Shown: positions 1-9,652 of the stretch, piece by piece
How the letters are laid out: every line of letters begins with the position of its first letter
Numbering within the stretch: the stretch's first letter is position 1
From: Holophaga foetida DSM 6591
Lineage (GTDB): Bacteria; Acidobacteriota; Holophagae; Holophagales; Holophagaceae
Direction of reading: 5' to 3'
Assembly (NCBI RefSeq): GCF_000242615.2
Contig: NZ_KI912268.1
Coordinates: forward strand, 2,625,811 to 2,689,810
DNA length: 64,000 nt
Position numbers and translations under genes: made by a program
Notes under the pieces: generated by a model
Seen by the model: only the letters and a program-made list of their open reading frames with translations
The model's database searches: none
Told to the model about the DNA's origin: nothing

Positions 1-279
1 GAGATGGTCTTCAACAACGCCGAGGACCTGCTTGTCACCATCATCGAGGAAGGCAAGAAGGGCGTCAGCATCCAGCGCTACAAGGGACTGGGTGAGATGA
101 ATCCCGAGCAGCTCTGGGAAACCACCATGGATTCCGAGCGCCGCACCCTCCTTCAGGTGCGGGTGGAGGACGCGGTGCAGGCCGACGAGATCTTCACCGT
201 CCTCATGGGCGATGCCGTGGAACCCCGGCGCCGCTTTATCGAAGACAACGCCCTTCTCGCAGAGAACCTGGACGTCTGA
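1..279 (+). CDS. gyrB: DNA gyrase subunit B, C-terminal fragment
   Basis: This is the last 92 codons of gyrB; the 5' end lies outside the window. GyrB is the ATPase and TOPRIM subunit of gyrase, which introduces negative supercoils together with GyrA. The fragment carries the family's C-terminal signature [18 protein letters not shown] and the usual tail with an acidic/arginine pattern ([12 protein letters not shown]). It ends 42 bp before the gyrA start, so the two genes are probably co-transcribed, an arrangement common near replication origins. Confidence 0.95.
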   Translation, partial: EMVFNNAEDLLVTIIEEGKKGVSIQRYKGLGEMNPEQLWETTMDSERRTLLQVRVEDAVQADEIFTVLMGDAVEPRRRFIEDNALLAENLDV

Positions 280-313
280 TTCCGTCTGCCGCCCTGGATT
301 GATATTTTTTAGA

Positions 314-329
314 GGTTCCACGTGGAACA
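314..329. promoter_or_regulatory. parS-like centromere site 1 (overlaps gyrA start)
   Basis: The perfect palindrome GTTCCACGTGGAAC (315-328) lies in the gyrB-gyrA gap, and its second half contains the GTG start of gyrA. It matches the widespread ParB/Spo0J target (consensus TGTTNCACGTGNAACA) at all core positions. The same 14-mer recurs at 19197-19210 and 55124-55137. ParB binding and origin segregation are inferred; parA and parB are not in the window. Confidence 0.8.
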
Positions 330-2949
330 ACCGCAGCCTAAGTCCCAGCGCATCGAACCCATCGATATCGAAAAGGAGATGCGCAAGTCCTACCTCGACT
401 ACTCCATGAGTGTGATCGTGGGCCGAGCCCTTCCCGATGTGCGGGATGGTCTCAAGCCCGTGCATCGTCGAGTGCTCTTCGCCATGAAAGAGGGCGGTAA
501 CGAATGGAACCGCTCCTACAAGAAGTCCGCCCGCACCGTCGGTGATGTGATGGGTAAATACCATCCCCACGGCGACTCCGCGATCTACGACACCTTGGTG
601 CGCCTGGCCCAGCCCTTCTCCATGCGCCACGTCCTGGTGGATGGCCAGGGCAACTTCGGTTCCATCGACGGTGATAGCGCCGCCGCCATGCGTTACACCG
701 AGGCCCGTCTGAGCCGCCTGGCCTCCGAGATGATGGAGGACATCGACCAGGACACCGTCGACTTCGGTCCCAACTATGACGACAGTCTCCAGGAACCCCT
801 GACCCTCCCCACCCGCTTCCCCAACCTGTTGGTGAACGGAACCCAGGGCATCGCCGTGGGCATGGCCACCAGCATCCCTCCCCACAACCTGCGGGAGTGC
901 TGCAACGCCCTGGTGGCGCTGATCGACAATCCCGCCCTGGATCTGGGCGGCATCATGGAATTCATCAAGGCCCCGGATTTCCCCGGGGGCGGCATGATGC
1001 TGGGCACCGAGGGGGTGCTGGACGCCTACCGCACCGGCCGGGGCCGCTGTGTGGTCCGGGCGAAGTCCCACACCGAGACCATCCGCGTCAAGAACAAGGG
1101 CGAGGTGGAGCAGATCGTCTTCACGGAACTGCCCTACCAGGTCAACAAGGCCACCCTGACCTCGAAGATCGCCGATCTCGTCAACGAAAAGCGCCTGGAA
1201 GGCATCTCGGACCTCCGGGATGAGTCCGACCGCGAGGGCATTCGCCTGGTGGTGGAGCTCAAGCGCAACGAGCCCTCGGACATTGTCCTCAACCAGCTCT
1301 ACCAGCAGACCCAGCTCCAGAATTCCTTCCCCATCACCATGCTCTGCATCGTGAACGGCCAGCCCCGGGTCTGCACCCTCCGGGAGATCCTCAAGGAGTT
1401 CCTGGGCTTCCGCCGGGAAGTGGTGACCCGTCGCACCATGTTCCAGCTCCGGAAGGCCGAGGATCGCCATCACATCCTCCTGGGCCTCAAGATCGCCCTG
1501 GACTGGCTGGATGCCGTCATCGCCCTCATCCGGGCCGCCAAGAGCCCCGACGAGGCCAAGTCCGGCCTCATGCTGGGCCTCTTCGCCGGTGCCCGGGCCG
1601 AGGAGTTCAAGCTTTCGGACCGGCAGGCCCAGGCCATCCTGGACATGCGCCTGCAGCGCCTCACGGGCCTGGAGCGGGACAAGATCCTGGAGGAACTGGC
1701 GGAGGTGGAGGCCACCATCGCCTACCTCAAGAGCATTCTGGAGGACGACGCCAAGCTCATGGCCGTGATCCGCGAGGAGCTCGTGAACATCGGCGAGCAG
1801 TTCGGCAACGACCGCCGCACCGAGATCATGGGCTTCACGGGCGAGATCCGCATGGAGGATGTCATCCCCGACGATCCCATGGTGGTGACCCTCTCCAAGA
1901 CCGGCTACATCAAGCGCACCGATCTGGCGGCCTACCGGCGCCAGAAGCGGGGCGGCAAGGGCAAGCTGGGCATGAAGACCAAGGACGAGGATTTCGTCGA
2001 GCAGCTCTTCCTCACCAAGGCCCACGACACCCTGCTGGTCTTCACGGACCGCGGCTACGCCTACGCCATCAAGGTCTACGACATTCCCGAGAGCGGCGCC
2101 GCCAACCGGGGCAAGCACATCAAGAACCTCATCAGCCTCAAGGACGATGAGAAGGTGGTGACCCTCATGGCCCTCCGGGAGTTCCCGGAGCATCACCATC
2201 TGGTCTTCGCCACCAGCGATGGCACCGTGAAGCGCACCAGCCTTTCCGCCTATGCCAATATCCGCAGCAACGGCCTGATCGCCCTCAACATCGAGGACGG
2301 CAACGCCCTCGTGGCGGTGCGCCAGTCCACGGGTGAACAGCAGATCATCCTGGTGAGCGCCCAGGGCAAGGCCATCCGCTTCAGCGCCGAGGATGTGCGG
2401 GCCATGGGCCGCGTGACCACCGGTGTCCGGGGCATGAAGATGGGTTCCGGCGACTGCATTGTGGACATGGAGGTCATGGATCCCCTGCCCGACCTGCCCG
2501 AGGGTGTGGAAGCCGATGAGAGCACCGCCGAGCACGGCATGCTCCTGACGGTCACCGAGAAGGGCTACGGCAAGCGCAGTCTCCTCCAGGACTACCGTCT
2601 CCAGCATCGTGGTGGTGGTGGTGTCATTAACATCCGGGCCGGGGTCCGCAATGGACTCGTGGTGGGCAGCGTCCTGGTGAAGCCGGGTGAGGGCTGCCTC
2701 CTCATCAGCCAGGAGGGTATGGTCATCCGCTTCAACATCGATGAAGTGCGCCAGACGGGCCGCGCCGCCCAGGGGGTGCGCCTCCTGAACCTGGCTTCCG
2801 CCGAGGACCGGGTGGTGGGTATCGCCAAGATCGACGCCAGCGCCCAGGCCCTGGAAGAGGAGGAACTGACCGACGAGCTCATGGCCGATGCCGAGACCGC
2901 TCACCCTGTTGACGAGAACGGCGTCCAGCAGAAACTGGGCCTGGAATAG
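322..2949 (+). CDS. gyrA: DNA gyrase subunit A
   Basis: An 875-residue GyrA, the DNA cleavage and wrapping subunit of gyrase. The catalytic tyrosine is Tyr125 in [11 protein letters not shown]. The quinolone-resistance region [10 protein letters not shown] (81-90) has Ser86 and Asp90 at the positions equivalent to E. coli 83 and 87, the sensitive-type residues. The C-terminal beta-pinwheel carries the GyrA box ([12 protein letters not shown], about residue 540), which distinguishes it from ParC. The start is GTG, chosen because the conserved N-terminus ([17 protein letters not shown]) follows 15 residues later. The GTG sits inside a parS-like palindrome, so ParB occupancy could affect its expression. 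The acidic tail is ordinary for the family. Confidence 0.97.
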   Translation: MEQPQPKSQRIEPIDIEKEMRKSYLDYSMSVIVGRALPDVRDGLKPVHRRVLFAMKEGGNEWNRSYKKSARTVGDVMGKYHPHGDSAIYDTLVRLAQPFSMRHVLVDGQGNFGSIDGDSAAAMRYTEARLSRLASEMMEDIDQDTVDFGPNYDDSLQEPLTLPTRFPNLLVNGTQGIAVGMATSIPPHNLRECCNALVALIDNPALDLGGIMEFIKAPDFPGGGMMLGTEGVLDAYRTGRGRCVVRAKSHTETIRVKNKGEVEQIVFTELPYQVNKATLTSKIADLVNEKRLEGISDLRDESDREGIRLVVELKRNEPSDIVLNQLYQQTQLQNSFPITMLCIVNGQPRVCTLREILKEFLGFRREVVTRRTMFQLRKAEDRHHILLGLKIALDWLDAVIALIRAAKSPDEAKSGLMLGLFAGARAEEFKLSDRQAQAILDMRLQRLTGLERDKILEELAEVEATIAYLKSILEDDAKLMAVIREELVNIGEQFGNDRRTEIMGFTGEIRMEDVIPDDPMVVTLSKTGYIKRTDLAAYRRQKRGGKGKLGMKTKDEDFVEQLFLTKAHDTLLVFTDRGYAYAIKVYDIPESGAANRGKHIKNLISLKDDEKVVTLMALREFPEHHHLVFATSDGTVKRTSLSAYANIRSNGLIALNIEDGNALVAVRQSTGEQQIILVSAQGKAIRFSAEDVRAMGRVTTGVRGMKMGSGDCIVDMEVMDPLPDLPEGVEADESTAEHGMLLTVTEKGYGKRSLLQDYRLQHRGGGGVINIRAGVRNGLVVGSVLVKPGEGCLLISQEGMVIRFNIDEVRQTGRAAQGVRLLNLASAEDRVVGIAKIDASAQALEEEELTDELMADAETAHPVDENGVQQKLGLE

Positions 2950-2957
2950 GAGCTGAC

Positions 2958-3341
2958 ATGACCGAGCAGATCAACGTCGGGATGGTCTTTGAGCGCCAGA
3001 AGACCGCCGAACCCCACGAATCCGCCGCCGCCGTGGGATCCGGCGGGTTGGAGGTCTTCTCCACCCCGTCCCTGGTGGCCCTTTTCGAGGGCGCGGCCCT
3101 GCAGGGGCTCGCCCCCCTGCTGCCCCAGGGCTTCGGCACGGTGGGTATCGATATCCATGTGAAGCACATGAAGGCGACGGCCATCGGCAAGCTGGTCCGC
3201 TGCGCCGCCACCATCACCGCCGTCGAGGGCAAGAAGATCTCCTTCACGGGTGAGATGTTCGATGAGAGCGGCAAGATCGGCGAGGGCACCCACGTCCGCT
3301 ACGTCATCAACAACGATGACTTCATGAAGCGCCTCAGCTAA
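2958..3341 (+). CDS. hotdog-fold thioesterase, FlK-like
   Basis: A 127-residue single-domain protein resembling the fluoroacetyl-CoA thioesterase (FlK)-like hotdog family, which hydrolyses short acyl-CoA thioesters. Visible family landmarks are the N-terminal segment ending in VFSTPSLVALFEGAA, giving the Thr and Glu of the FlK-type catalytic set, and the histidine in VKHMKATAIG. It starts 8 bp after gyrA with a GGAG-type ribosome site, so it is probably in the gyrase operon. The natural substrate cannot be deduced; detoxification of an inhibitory acyl-CoA or general housekeeping are both possible. Confidence 0.75.
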   Translation: MTEQINVGMVFERQKTAEPHESAAAVGSGGLEVFSTPSLVALFEGAALQGLAPLLPQGFGTVGIDIHVKHMKATAIGKLVRCAATITAVEGKKISFTGEMFDESGKIGEGTHVRYVINNDDFMKRLS

Positions 3342-3357
3342 GTTGTCCAGCGCACGG

Positions 3358-4050
3358 ATGGCACCTGTCCGGGGGCATGACCCCAGGCGGGTGCCTCGCC
3401 ATTTCTGGGGCCTCGTCATCCTGGCCTTGGTGGCGCGCTACGCCTGCCATTCCCTCATGCTCCTGGTGGTGCTGGTCCACGAGCGGACTCCCGCGCCGAG
3501 CCTTCCGGACCTGATCCTCTCCTACGTGCCCTATGTGGAGAGCTTGGCCCGGTGGAACTACACCCTCTGGATCCTCTGCTATATCCCCGGGGCTGTCTAC
3601 ATCGGCTGGCGGGATCGGAGCCTCTTCCTGCGACTGGTGGTGCTGGATGGCATCCTGGCCCTGGTACGGGGCCTCTGCATCCCCCTCACGGCCCTGGGTC
3701 CGGTCCTGGGATCCGACCTGAATGCCCTCCAGGGGTTCCCTTTCTGGTCCACATGGCTTTCCATCGTGAATCCGATCTCTGCGGTGGTGGGCAACACGGC
3801 CGGGATCTACCTGACCAAGGACCTCTTCTTCTCGGGCCACATCGCCACCACCTTCCTGCTCTATCTCTTCTCCAGGCGGCTGGGACGGGTCTCCTGGATA
3901 TTCCTGGGGCTGAACCTCTTCACCCTGGCCATCGTCTTCCTGGCCCACCTGCACTACACCATCGATGTGGTGGGGGCCTACGCGATCACCTACTGCCTGT
4001 ACCGGGCGGGGGTGAAGGTAGGGTGGGTGCCGCGTGATGTATGTGATTAA
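3358..4050 (+). CDS. PAP2-family membrane protein, sphingomyelin-synthase-like
   Basis: An integral membrane protein of about 230 residues with five or six hydrophobic segments. The C-terminal half has SGH followed about 38 residues later by HYTID, the His-His-Asp arrangement of the lipid phosphatase/phosphotransferase PAP2_C class that includes sphingomyelin synthases. An arginine-containing loop (VRGLCIPLT) precedes it, as in that family. It may transfer or remove a phospho-headgroup on a lipid, possibly a sphingolipid or inositol lipid; this is inference. The start is uncertain: an in-frame TTG at 3343, just after the preceding stop, would add five residues. Neither start has a strong ribosome site. 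Confidence 0.6.
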   Translation: MAPVRGHDPRRVPRHFWGLVILALVARYACHSLMLLVVLVHERTPAPSLPDLILSYVPYVESLARWNYTLWILCYIPGAVYIGWRDRSLFLRLVVLDGILALVRGLCIPLTALGPVLGSDLNALQGFPFWSTWLSIVNPISAVVGNTAGIYLTKDLFFSGHIATTFLLYLFSRRLGRVSWIFLGLNLFTLAIVFLAHLHYTIDVVGAYAITYCLYRAGVKVGWVPRDVCD

Positions 4051-4123
4051 TGGAAAATTGTAATTTAGGCATGGATCGACGCAGATAGAAACGGATCAAG
4101 CTGAGTCTTCCCTTTAATCATCA

Positions 4124-4154
4124 GGATTTCCCATACCATGGTGTGGGGAATCTC
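4124..4154. repeat. imperfect hairpin between membrane gene and vgrG
   Basis: A near-palindrome (GGATTTCCC...GGGGAATCTCC) centred on CCATGG sits in the AT-richer 170-bp gap between the PAP2-like gene and vgrG. No run of T follows it, so it is a weak terminator candidate; an operator or RNA hairpin is equally possible. Confidence 0.35.
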
Positions 4155-4220
4155 CTTTGGCTGGAGCAAAATTAATTCATTTGATAGGCTGGTGGATGTT
4201 CTAATTATTGGAGCGTTGCC

Positions 4221-7034
4221 ATGAGCCTCCTGGATTCCACCCTATCCAGCCTGACCAGCAAGTTGCCGCAGCTGCCCAGCAGCTTGGCGGATCTCCTCAA
4301 CGCCTTCATCGGCCAGGCCACCCGCCTCATCGAGCTCCACTTCTCCGCCGACAGCGGCATCCCCGAGGGCAGGTTCCTGGTCCATCGACTCAGGGGTTCC
4401 GAGGCGATCAATGAGAATTTCAGGTTTGAGGTCGAAACCCTCTCCCAGGATGCCCACGTCCCCCTCAAGACCCTCGAAGGCGTTCCCGTCGAGATCAGCA
4501 TCCTCACGGACAGCGGCGGCAAGCGCCTCATCTGCGGGGTCATCACCGAAGTCCACAGCGAGGGGTCCGATGGTGGATTCTCCGCCTATCGCCTCGTGGT
4601 GGAGCCCGTCACCGCCGCCCTGCGCCTGGGCCGCAGTTCCCGAATCTTCCTCCAGAAGACCGATCTGGAAATCGCCAAGCTCCTGATCAACGAAGAGCTG
4701 GCCAACAATAGCGTTTTTGCCGCCACCCTCCACCTCGAAGACCGTTGCCTCAAGACCTACCCCCTCCGGGACTTCGCCTTCCTATGCGACGAGAACAAGT
4801 GGGACTTCATCCGTCGCCGCCTCGCCAAGATCGGCGTCTCCTTCGTCATCCTGCCCCACCCCGATAGCAGCCCCGAGCACCCCCAGCACAGCCTCATCCT
4901 CTTTGACGACCCCCGGGACCTGGACAAGAACGAAGCCGGGGAGGTGCGCTTCCACCGGGCCGATGGCACCGAAGAGGCCGACACCATCACGAGCTGGCAG
5001 GCCCAGCGGGTGCTCCAGGTGGGCAAGGTCACCCGCCGCGCCTGGGATCACAGCAATGGCTCGCTGAGTACCACCAGTGAGGAGCTCCTTTCGAACCAGG
5101 GGAGCTTCGGCAACGCCCTGGCTTCAACCCTGGAGGACTACCGCCACGAGGCCCCCCTGGAGCACGACGATCTGGCGGGACACGAAAAGCGCACCACCAG
5201 CCGGGCCCAGGTCTGGGAGCAGCGTACCAAATGTTTTGCGGGCGAAGGCACCGTACGGGATTTCTGCGTGGGCACCAGCTTCGTCCTGGAGAATCACCCC
5301 GTCCACGACGCCGACCCCAAGGCCCAACGCACCTTCGTCCTGACCGCGTTGAAACTGGAGGCCGAGAACAACTTCGGGGGATTGAAGACCGGCCACGAGG
5401 CGGCGCAGGTCTACACCAATCGCTTCGAGTGCCTGCGCCAGGGCATCCCCATCCTGCCCGAGGAGATTGAGGCCCCGATCCCCGGCCCAATCACGGCTAC
5501 CGTCGTGGGCCCAGAGGGCGAGGAGGTTCACACCGACGAGGTGGGCCGCATCAAGGTGCAGCTCCACTGCCTGCGGACGGAGGATCACCCCTTGGCCGGG
5601 GCCATCGGCACCGATCGGGACTGCACCTGGGTGCGCCTGCTTCAGCCCTGGTCCAGCCAGGGCATGGGCGGGGGCTTCCTGCCCCGGGCCGGGGACGAGG
5701 TGCTGATCCAGTTCCTGAACAACGACCCGGACAAGCCCGTGGTCCTGGGGGTGCTGCCCGGGGGCCGCCGAAAGCCCGCCATGTTCAGCCTGGCCTCCAG
5801 CCTCCCGGGCGACAAGGCCATTTCCGGCATGCGCTCCAAGATGCACAAGGGCACGGGGGGCAACGAACTCCTTTTCGATGACAGCACCAACGAACTGCGG
5901 GCCAGACTCGCCAGTGACCAGGCGAAAACCGAGCTGAACCTGGGCCACATCGTGCACCCCCGGGCCCTGGGCGTGGCGGAAGCCAAGGGCACGGGCTTCG
6001 AGCTGCGCAGCGAAGCCTACGGCGCTCTGCGCGGCGAAAAGGGCCTGCTGATCAGCACCGAAGGCGGCAGCGCCGCCCTGGAATCCGCAGGGCTGCACAG
6101 CCAGCTCGAAGGGGGCCAGGAACTCTCCAAGGCCCTGAGCGAGGTCTCCGAAAAGCACCAGCTCGAAGCCCTGGGCACCCTGGAGACCGCCAAGAAGCTC
6201 CAGGACACCCTCAAGAAGACCGAGACCACCAAGGGCAACGAAATCCCCGCCTTCGCCGACCCCGTCCTGGCCCTCAGCAGCCCCGCAGGCATCGTGCAGA
6301 GCACCCCCGCCAGCCATGTCACCACCGCCGGGGAGCATATCCACCTGGACAGCGGCGGCGATACGGTTATCGCCGCAGGCAAGCGCATCATGATGGCAGC
6401 CAAGGAAGCCTGGAGCGTCTTTGCCGCCAAATCCGGCATCAAGGCCATCGCAGGCAAAGGCAACGTCGATATCCAGGCCCACGAAGGGAAGATCGGCGTG
6501 GTGGCCGACCAGGATGTGCAGATTGTCAGCGCCAACAACAGCATCGAAGTCCTGGCCAAGGACAGCCTCCGCCTCGCCGCAGGGGGCCTGGAGATCCTCC
6601 TCAAGGACGGCAAGATCACCCTCAAGATGCCGGGGGATCTGGAACTGCGGACGGCCACCGTGAAGTGGGCCATGGGGGCGCTTCGTGCCGATGTGGCCAT
6701 GCCCAGCTTGCCCCGGGGGGACCTCAAGCCGGGCGACCTGGAACTCCAGCACCTCTATCACGATGACGAGGCCGTCCAGGGGGCGCGCTTCGAGGTCAAG
6801 TTCGCCGATGGCAGCACCCGAAAGGGGATCACCGATGCCAAGGGCACCGCCCGCCTGGAGGGAACTCCCCCCGGGCCCGCCCAGGTCCGCTTTGAGGAGG
6901 ACTGCCGCCCTCACCAGCGGAAGGATATGACCAAGAACCCCCAATACCAGGAGTCTCTGGACGAAGTCATGGCCCGCTTTACGGCCGATGGGCAAACGGA
7001 ATCTCCATCAACTTCCGAATCAGGAGGCCGGTAA
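4221..7034 (+). CDS. vgrG: type VI secretion tip protein VgrG with C-terminal extension
   Basis: A 937-residue VgrG, the trimeric spike protein that carries effectors at the tip of the type VI secretion tube. An N-terminal leader of about 40 residues precedes the gp27-like part (LIELHFSADSGIPEGRFLVH onward). The gp5-like OB fold follows around residues 420-510 (TATVVGPEGEEVHTDEVGRI; DKPVVLGVLPG), then a DUF2345 beta-helix. The tail from about residue 840 (HLYHDDEAVQGARFEVKF) looks like a transthyretin/carboxypeptidase-regulatory-type domain, often an effector docking extension. The ATG has GGAG 9 bp upstream. The stop shares one base with the next start (TAATG), coupling it to the first toxin gene. 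No hcp, PAAR or adaptor gene is adjacent. Confidence 0.92.
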   Translation: MSLLDSTLSSLTSKLPQLPSSLADLLNAFIGQATRLIELHFSADSGIPEGRFLVHRLRGSEAINENFRFEVETLSQDAHVPLKTLEGVPVEISILTDSGGKRLICGVITEVHSEGSDGGFSAYRLVVEPVTAALRLGRSSRIFLQKTDLEIAKLLINEELANNSVFAATLHLEDRCLKTYPLRDFAFLCDENKWDFIRRRLAKIGVSFVILPHPDSSPEHPQHSLILFDDPRDLDKNEAGEVRFHRADGTEEADTITSWQAQRVLQVGKVTRRAWDHSNGSLSTTSEELLSNQGSFGNALASTLEDYRHEAPLEHDDLAGHEKRTTSRAQVWEQRTKCFAGEGTVRDFCVGTSFVLENHPVHDADPKAQRTFVLTALKLEAENNFGGLKTGHEAAQVYTNRFECLRQGIPILPEEIEAPIPGPITATVVGPEGEEVHTDEVGRIKVQLHCLRTEDHPLAGAIGTDRDCTWVRLLQPWSSQGMGGGFLPRAGDEVLIQFLNNDPDKPVVLGVLPGGRRKPAMFSLASSLPGDKAISGMRSKMHKGTGGNELLFDDSTNELRARLASDQAKTELNLGHIVHPRALGVAEAKGTGFELRSEAYGALRGEKGLLISTEGGSAALESAGLHSQLEGGQELSKALSEVSEKHQLEALGTLETAKKLQDTLKKTETTKGNEIPAFADPVLALSSPAGIVQSTPASHVTTAGEHIHLDSGGDTVIAAGKRIMMAAKEAWSVFAAKSGIKAIAGKGNVDIQAHEGKIGVVADQDVQIVSANNSIEVLAKDSLRLAAGGLEILLKDGKITLKMPGDLELRTATVKWAMGALRADVAMPSLPRGDLKPGDLELQHLYHDDEAVQGARFEVKFADGSTRKGITDAKGTARLEGTPPGPAQVRFEEDCRPHQRKDMTKNPQYQESLDEVMARFTADGQTESPSTSESGGR

Positions 7035-8557
7035 TGGGCGTGCTCGATACCCTCGCCAGAACCTATGGGGACTCGGCCTCCAAGGGGCTATACAACCCTG
7101 AATACCACCGGCCCGCCCACATCAAGTCGGCGGCAGTGGAGATGATCGACTGGACCTGGGGCACGGTCCAGGGCTGCTTCAACGAGAAGATGACCGTCAG
7201 CCAGATCATTGTGGACGCCCTCATTGGCTGCATCCCCCTCGTGGGGGATGTCACCGCCGCGAGGGACCTCCTGGCGGTCCTCATCCACATGGTCAAGTTT
7301 CCGGAGAAACGCAAGGAAGTCGCGGAGTGGGTGCTGCTGGTGATTCTCCTGTTGGCCCTGATCCCCGTGGGGGGCGGTGTCCTGAAGGGTGTAGGACGCC
7401 TCCTCAACCGGGGGGCCAAGACCGCCGCCGAGAGCCGGGGCCTCCTGAAGGAGATCGTCCTGTTCCTGAACCGCGTGGGCAGCGGAAACGCGGTGAAGTT
7501 CATCCGGGAGCTGAACCTGACGGCGCACCAGTGGACGCTCGTGGCGAAGTTCCAGGGGGTCATGGATCGTCTGATCCAGGCAATTGAGAAGATCCAGGGC
7601 AGCTTCAAGCTCCTGCCTAAACCTGTACTGGACAAACTGGCCTGGCTCCGCCAGGGTTTCCAGGAAATCCGCCAGCTCGGCCGCGAGATGATCCCCAAGG
7701 CCGTCAAGGACCTGAACCAGAAGCTCAAGAACGTCCAGGCAGCCATCTACGAGGGCGAGTGGCGGGCGATCAGCGGCCAGGGCAAGGCGATGACACGGGA
7801 AGCAGAGGCCAGGCTGGTCAGCAAGCGGGCCAAGGAGCTGGGGCGGAGGAAGATGAAGTTTCCGCAGAATGCGGCGGGAGCAGGACAGAAAACGGAGATC
7901 GCCAAGGTCTATAAGCACCGAGAGGGGTGGCCGGATCTGATGGAAAAATTTAGTAAGAAATATGGGAAATACACAGAAATCGAAGCTTTTTCCGGGAAAA
8001 TCCAGGCATCCACGATCAAGGGGCCATGCACGATTAAGCGGGTGATCCAGCTTGACCACAATGGTGTCACTGGGGCCTGGTGGCTTCCTCCGGGAGTATC
8101 GCCAGCGAATGCAAGGCATTGGCGTGAGGATCTTGCAGTCCTGGATAACTTCAGCACCAATGGTCACATCGTCACTTGTCACATCCCTCCAGGTGTCGAG
8201 TTGCGGACCTGGGAGGGAACTACAGCGGGGCAGATGAATCGCGAAACGGGCCAGTGGCTGGAAGGTGGCGCAAAGCAGCTTTATCTGGACCTGGGGTCCA
8301 TTCGCAAGTCCGAATCTGAGATGTTAAAGCATCTCAAAGATGGTCGAAGTTACAGAACCCCAGAGGGACTGGTTTTTTCGCTTGAGAAGACTGGATGGAA
8401 GGACGCCGTAGGTATCCATGGATTTGAAGATTTCCGTGACGTCTTCACGCCAGAAACGGAAAATCTTTTGGATTACGAGCGCGCCTACAAAGTCATTCTC
8501 TCCGGAGGGCGCATCGAATACCGAACTGAATCCCAAAAGGAAAAGGGCAAACCATGA
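7034..8557 (+). CDS. type VI secretion toxin 1, polymorphic C-terminus
   Basis: A 507-residue protein encoded directly after vgrG, the standard position for a VgrG-borne effector. Residues 1-280 form a conserved delivery region with a strongly hydrophobic stretch at about 95-125 (VLLVILLLALIPVGGG) and a helical segment. Residues from about 285 form a variable region almost certainly holding the toxic domain. That part has G-A-W-W, a WEGTTAGQ motif and WLEGGAKQ, faintly like NAD-using toxin folds (ADP-ribosyltransferase or TNT-type), but the reaction is not established. The second toxin is about 97% identical in the delivery region and much less similar afterwards. The stop overlaps the next start (ATGA). 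Confidence 0.75.
   Translation: MGVLDTLARTYGDSASKGLYNPEYHRPAHIKSAAVEMIDWTWGTVQGCFNEKMTVSQIIVDALIGCIPLVGDVTAARDLLAVLIHMVKFPEKRKEVAEWVLLVILLLALIPVGGGVLKGVGRLLNRGAKTAAESRGLLKEIVLFLNRVGSGNAVKFIRELNLTAHQWTLVAKFQGVMDRLIQAIEKIQGSFKLLPKPVLDKLAWLRQGFQEIRQLGREMIPKAVKDLNQKLKNVQAAIYEGEWRAISGQGKAMTREAEARLVSKRAKELGRRKMKFPQNAAGAGQKTEIAKVYKHREGWPDLMEKFSKKYGKYTEIEAFSGKIQASTIKGPCTIKRVIQLDHNGVTGAWWLPPGVSPANARHWREDLAVLDNFSTNGHIVTCHIPPGVELRTWEGTTAGQMNRETGQWLEGGAKQLYLDLGSIRKSESEMLKHLKDGRSYRTPEGLVFSLEKTGWKDAVGIHGFEDFRDVFTPETENLLDYERAYKVILSGGRIEYRTESQKEKGKP
7078..7878 (+). repeat. direct repeat copy A, toxin delivery region
   Basis: About 800 bp that recur, without indels and with only scattered substitutions, at 9693-10493 (offset 2615). 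It covers the N-terminal region of both toxin genes and stops sharply at AATGCGGCGGG, where the toxin domains diverge. The similarity is high enough to serve as a recombination substrate. Confidence 0.9.
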
Positions 8558-9555
8558 TCAGTGAATATGACCTGCGCAAGATTTTCTGGCTCTTAAAACG
8601 CTACACGTCCCTAGGCCTTTGGCAGAAAATCGGAGAAGTCCACAAAACCTTTTTTGATCTCGTGGAGCATGAAATCCAGAATCACCCTCAGAATGACCCA
8701 GACTCCATGCTGGTCAATCTCTATCGGTACGCATTAAATGACCAGATACGCTTTGAGCGGGGCTTGAAACGGCTCAGCCAGGGGGACCGCTCCGTATTGC
8801 GCCAGAACCCGGAAGGGGATCTTTATCATTCTGGTGCCGCTTCTAACTACGTGATCCAACTGGATACCTTTGATTGCACCCCCGATGGATGGCCCCGCCT
8901 TGAGGAGCCCGGCAAGGCGGCGGATCGAGCGTTTCACGGGGTGATCTATGAACCAGGAGAAGATCAGCCTGCCGCCTACTACTCAACTTGGCTCCTCCTC
9001 CCCCAGAACCTCCCCAAGCACGCTTTCCCAAATCCGTTACCGCTTGTGCCCGCCCTCCCGGCTCGTCCGATCCTAGTGAAGACAGGTCAGCAGGTGCCTG
9101 TGGACGGCATCTACGAACCCGAGGGGGAAGGCACCTGTATGAACTATCTCCTGGGGGGGACCATCGCGCCGAAAGTGCTCCGGGAATATGGCGAATTGAC
9201 GCGGGAATACCTTGGAGCTGGTGAATATGCCATGCTGCCAGACACCGAAACCATTCCCACCACTTGGCACCTGATCTGGGAGGATCACCGCTACGAGGAC
9301 GGCACCGTGCCCGAGGAAGAGAAGGACTACTTCCTCCCCATGCCAGGGACGCCCCTGGAATCGCCCCAGCCCCCGGATGGCATTCGCCGGGCGCTCCCTG
9401 GCGAGGCCTGCACCCGCCCCGGCTACTGGTCCACGCTCGCCAAGTCAGGCAGCCGCCGCTGCTTCAAACAGGGCGAGGTCTTCCCGGACTTCCCGGATTC
9501 GAAGATCGCCCGGACCATATGGAACTACGACCCAGACCAGGAAGAGCGGGACTGA
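8554..9555 (+). CDS. immunity protein 1, Imm71/Imm72-like
   Basis: A 333-residue protein following the toxin with an ATGA overlap, as expected for a cognate immunity gene. The N-terminus (DLRKIFWLLKRYTSLGLW...) and the C-terminal block with GTCMNYLLGGT, CTRPGYWSTLAKSGSRRC and TIWNYDPDQEE resemble Imm71/Imm72-type proteins linked to type VI toxins; this family assignment is from memory of motifs. A Pro-rich linker lies in the middle. The last 105 residues are almost identical to those of the second immunity protein while the N-terminal half differs, so the N-terminal half probably sets specificity. Confidence 0.6.
   Translation: MISEYDLRKIFWLLKRYTSLGLWQKIGEVHKTFFDLVEHEIQNHPQNDPDSMLVNLYRYALNDQIRFERGLKRLSQGDRSVLRQNPEGDLYHSGAASNYVIQLDTFDCTPDGWPRLEEPGKAADRAFHGVIYEPGEDQPAAYYSTWLLLPQNLPKHAFPNPLPLVPALPARPILVKTGQQVPVDGIYEPEGEGTCMNYLLGGTIAPKVLREYGELTREYLGAGEYAMLPDTETIPTTWHLIWEDHRYEDGTVPEEEKDYFLPMPGTPLESPQPPDGIRRALPGEACTRPGYWSTLAKSGSRRCFKQGEVFPDFPDSKIARTIWNYDPDQEERD
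9242..9555 (+). repeat. direct repeat copy A, immunity C-terminal region
   Basis: This segment recurs nearly identically at 11890-12203 (offset 2648) and encodes the conserved C-terminus of both immunity proteins. Together with the delivery-region repeat it brackets the variable toxin-domain/immunity-domain cassette. Confidence 0.85.
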
Positions 9556-9556
9556 G

Positions 9557-9652
9557 GTGAACATCCGGGATTGGATCTTGATGGCGGAGAAAGGGGCCTG
9601 GGTCGGCCCCTTCTACACACAAGAGGCTTGCAAGGCATCATGGACCTTCTGA
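9557..9652 (+). CDS. possible 31-residue ORF between the two toxin modules
   Basis: A GTG-started frame (MNIRDWILMAEKGAWVGPF..., 31 codons) begins one base after the first immunity stop and ends 13 bp inside the second toxin gene. Its GPFYTQEACKA segment resembles the 'GPF...C..A' ending of small exported hypothetical proteins, so it may be a relic of such a gene or a translational coupler. It has no counterpart before the first toxin. Support is weak. Confidence 0.3.
   Translation: MNIRDWILMAEKGAWVGPFYTQEACKASWTF

Noticed and set aside
5124..6995. 623-codon minus-strand frame opposite vgrG
   Set aside because: No recognisable domain, and it lies wholly inside the clear VgrG gene.
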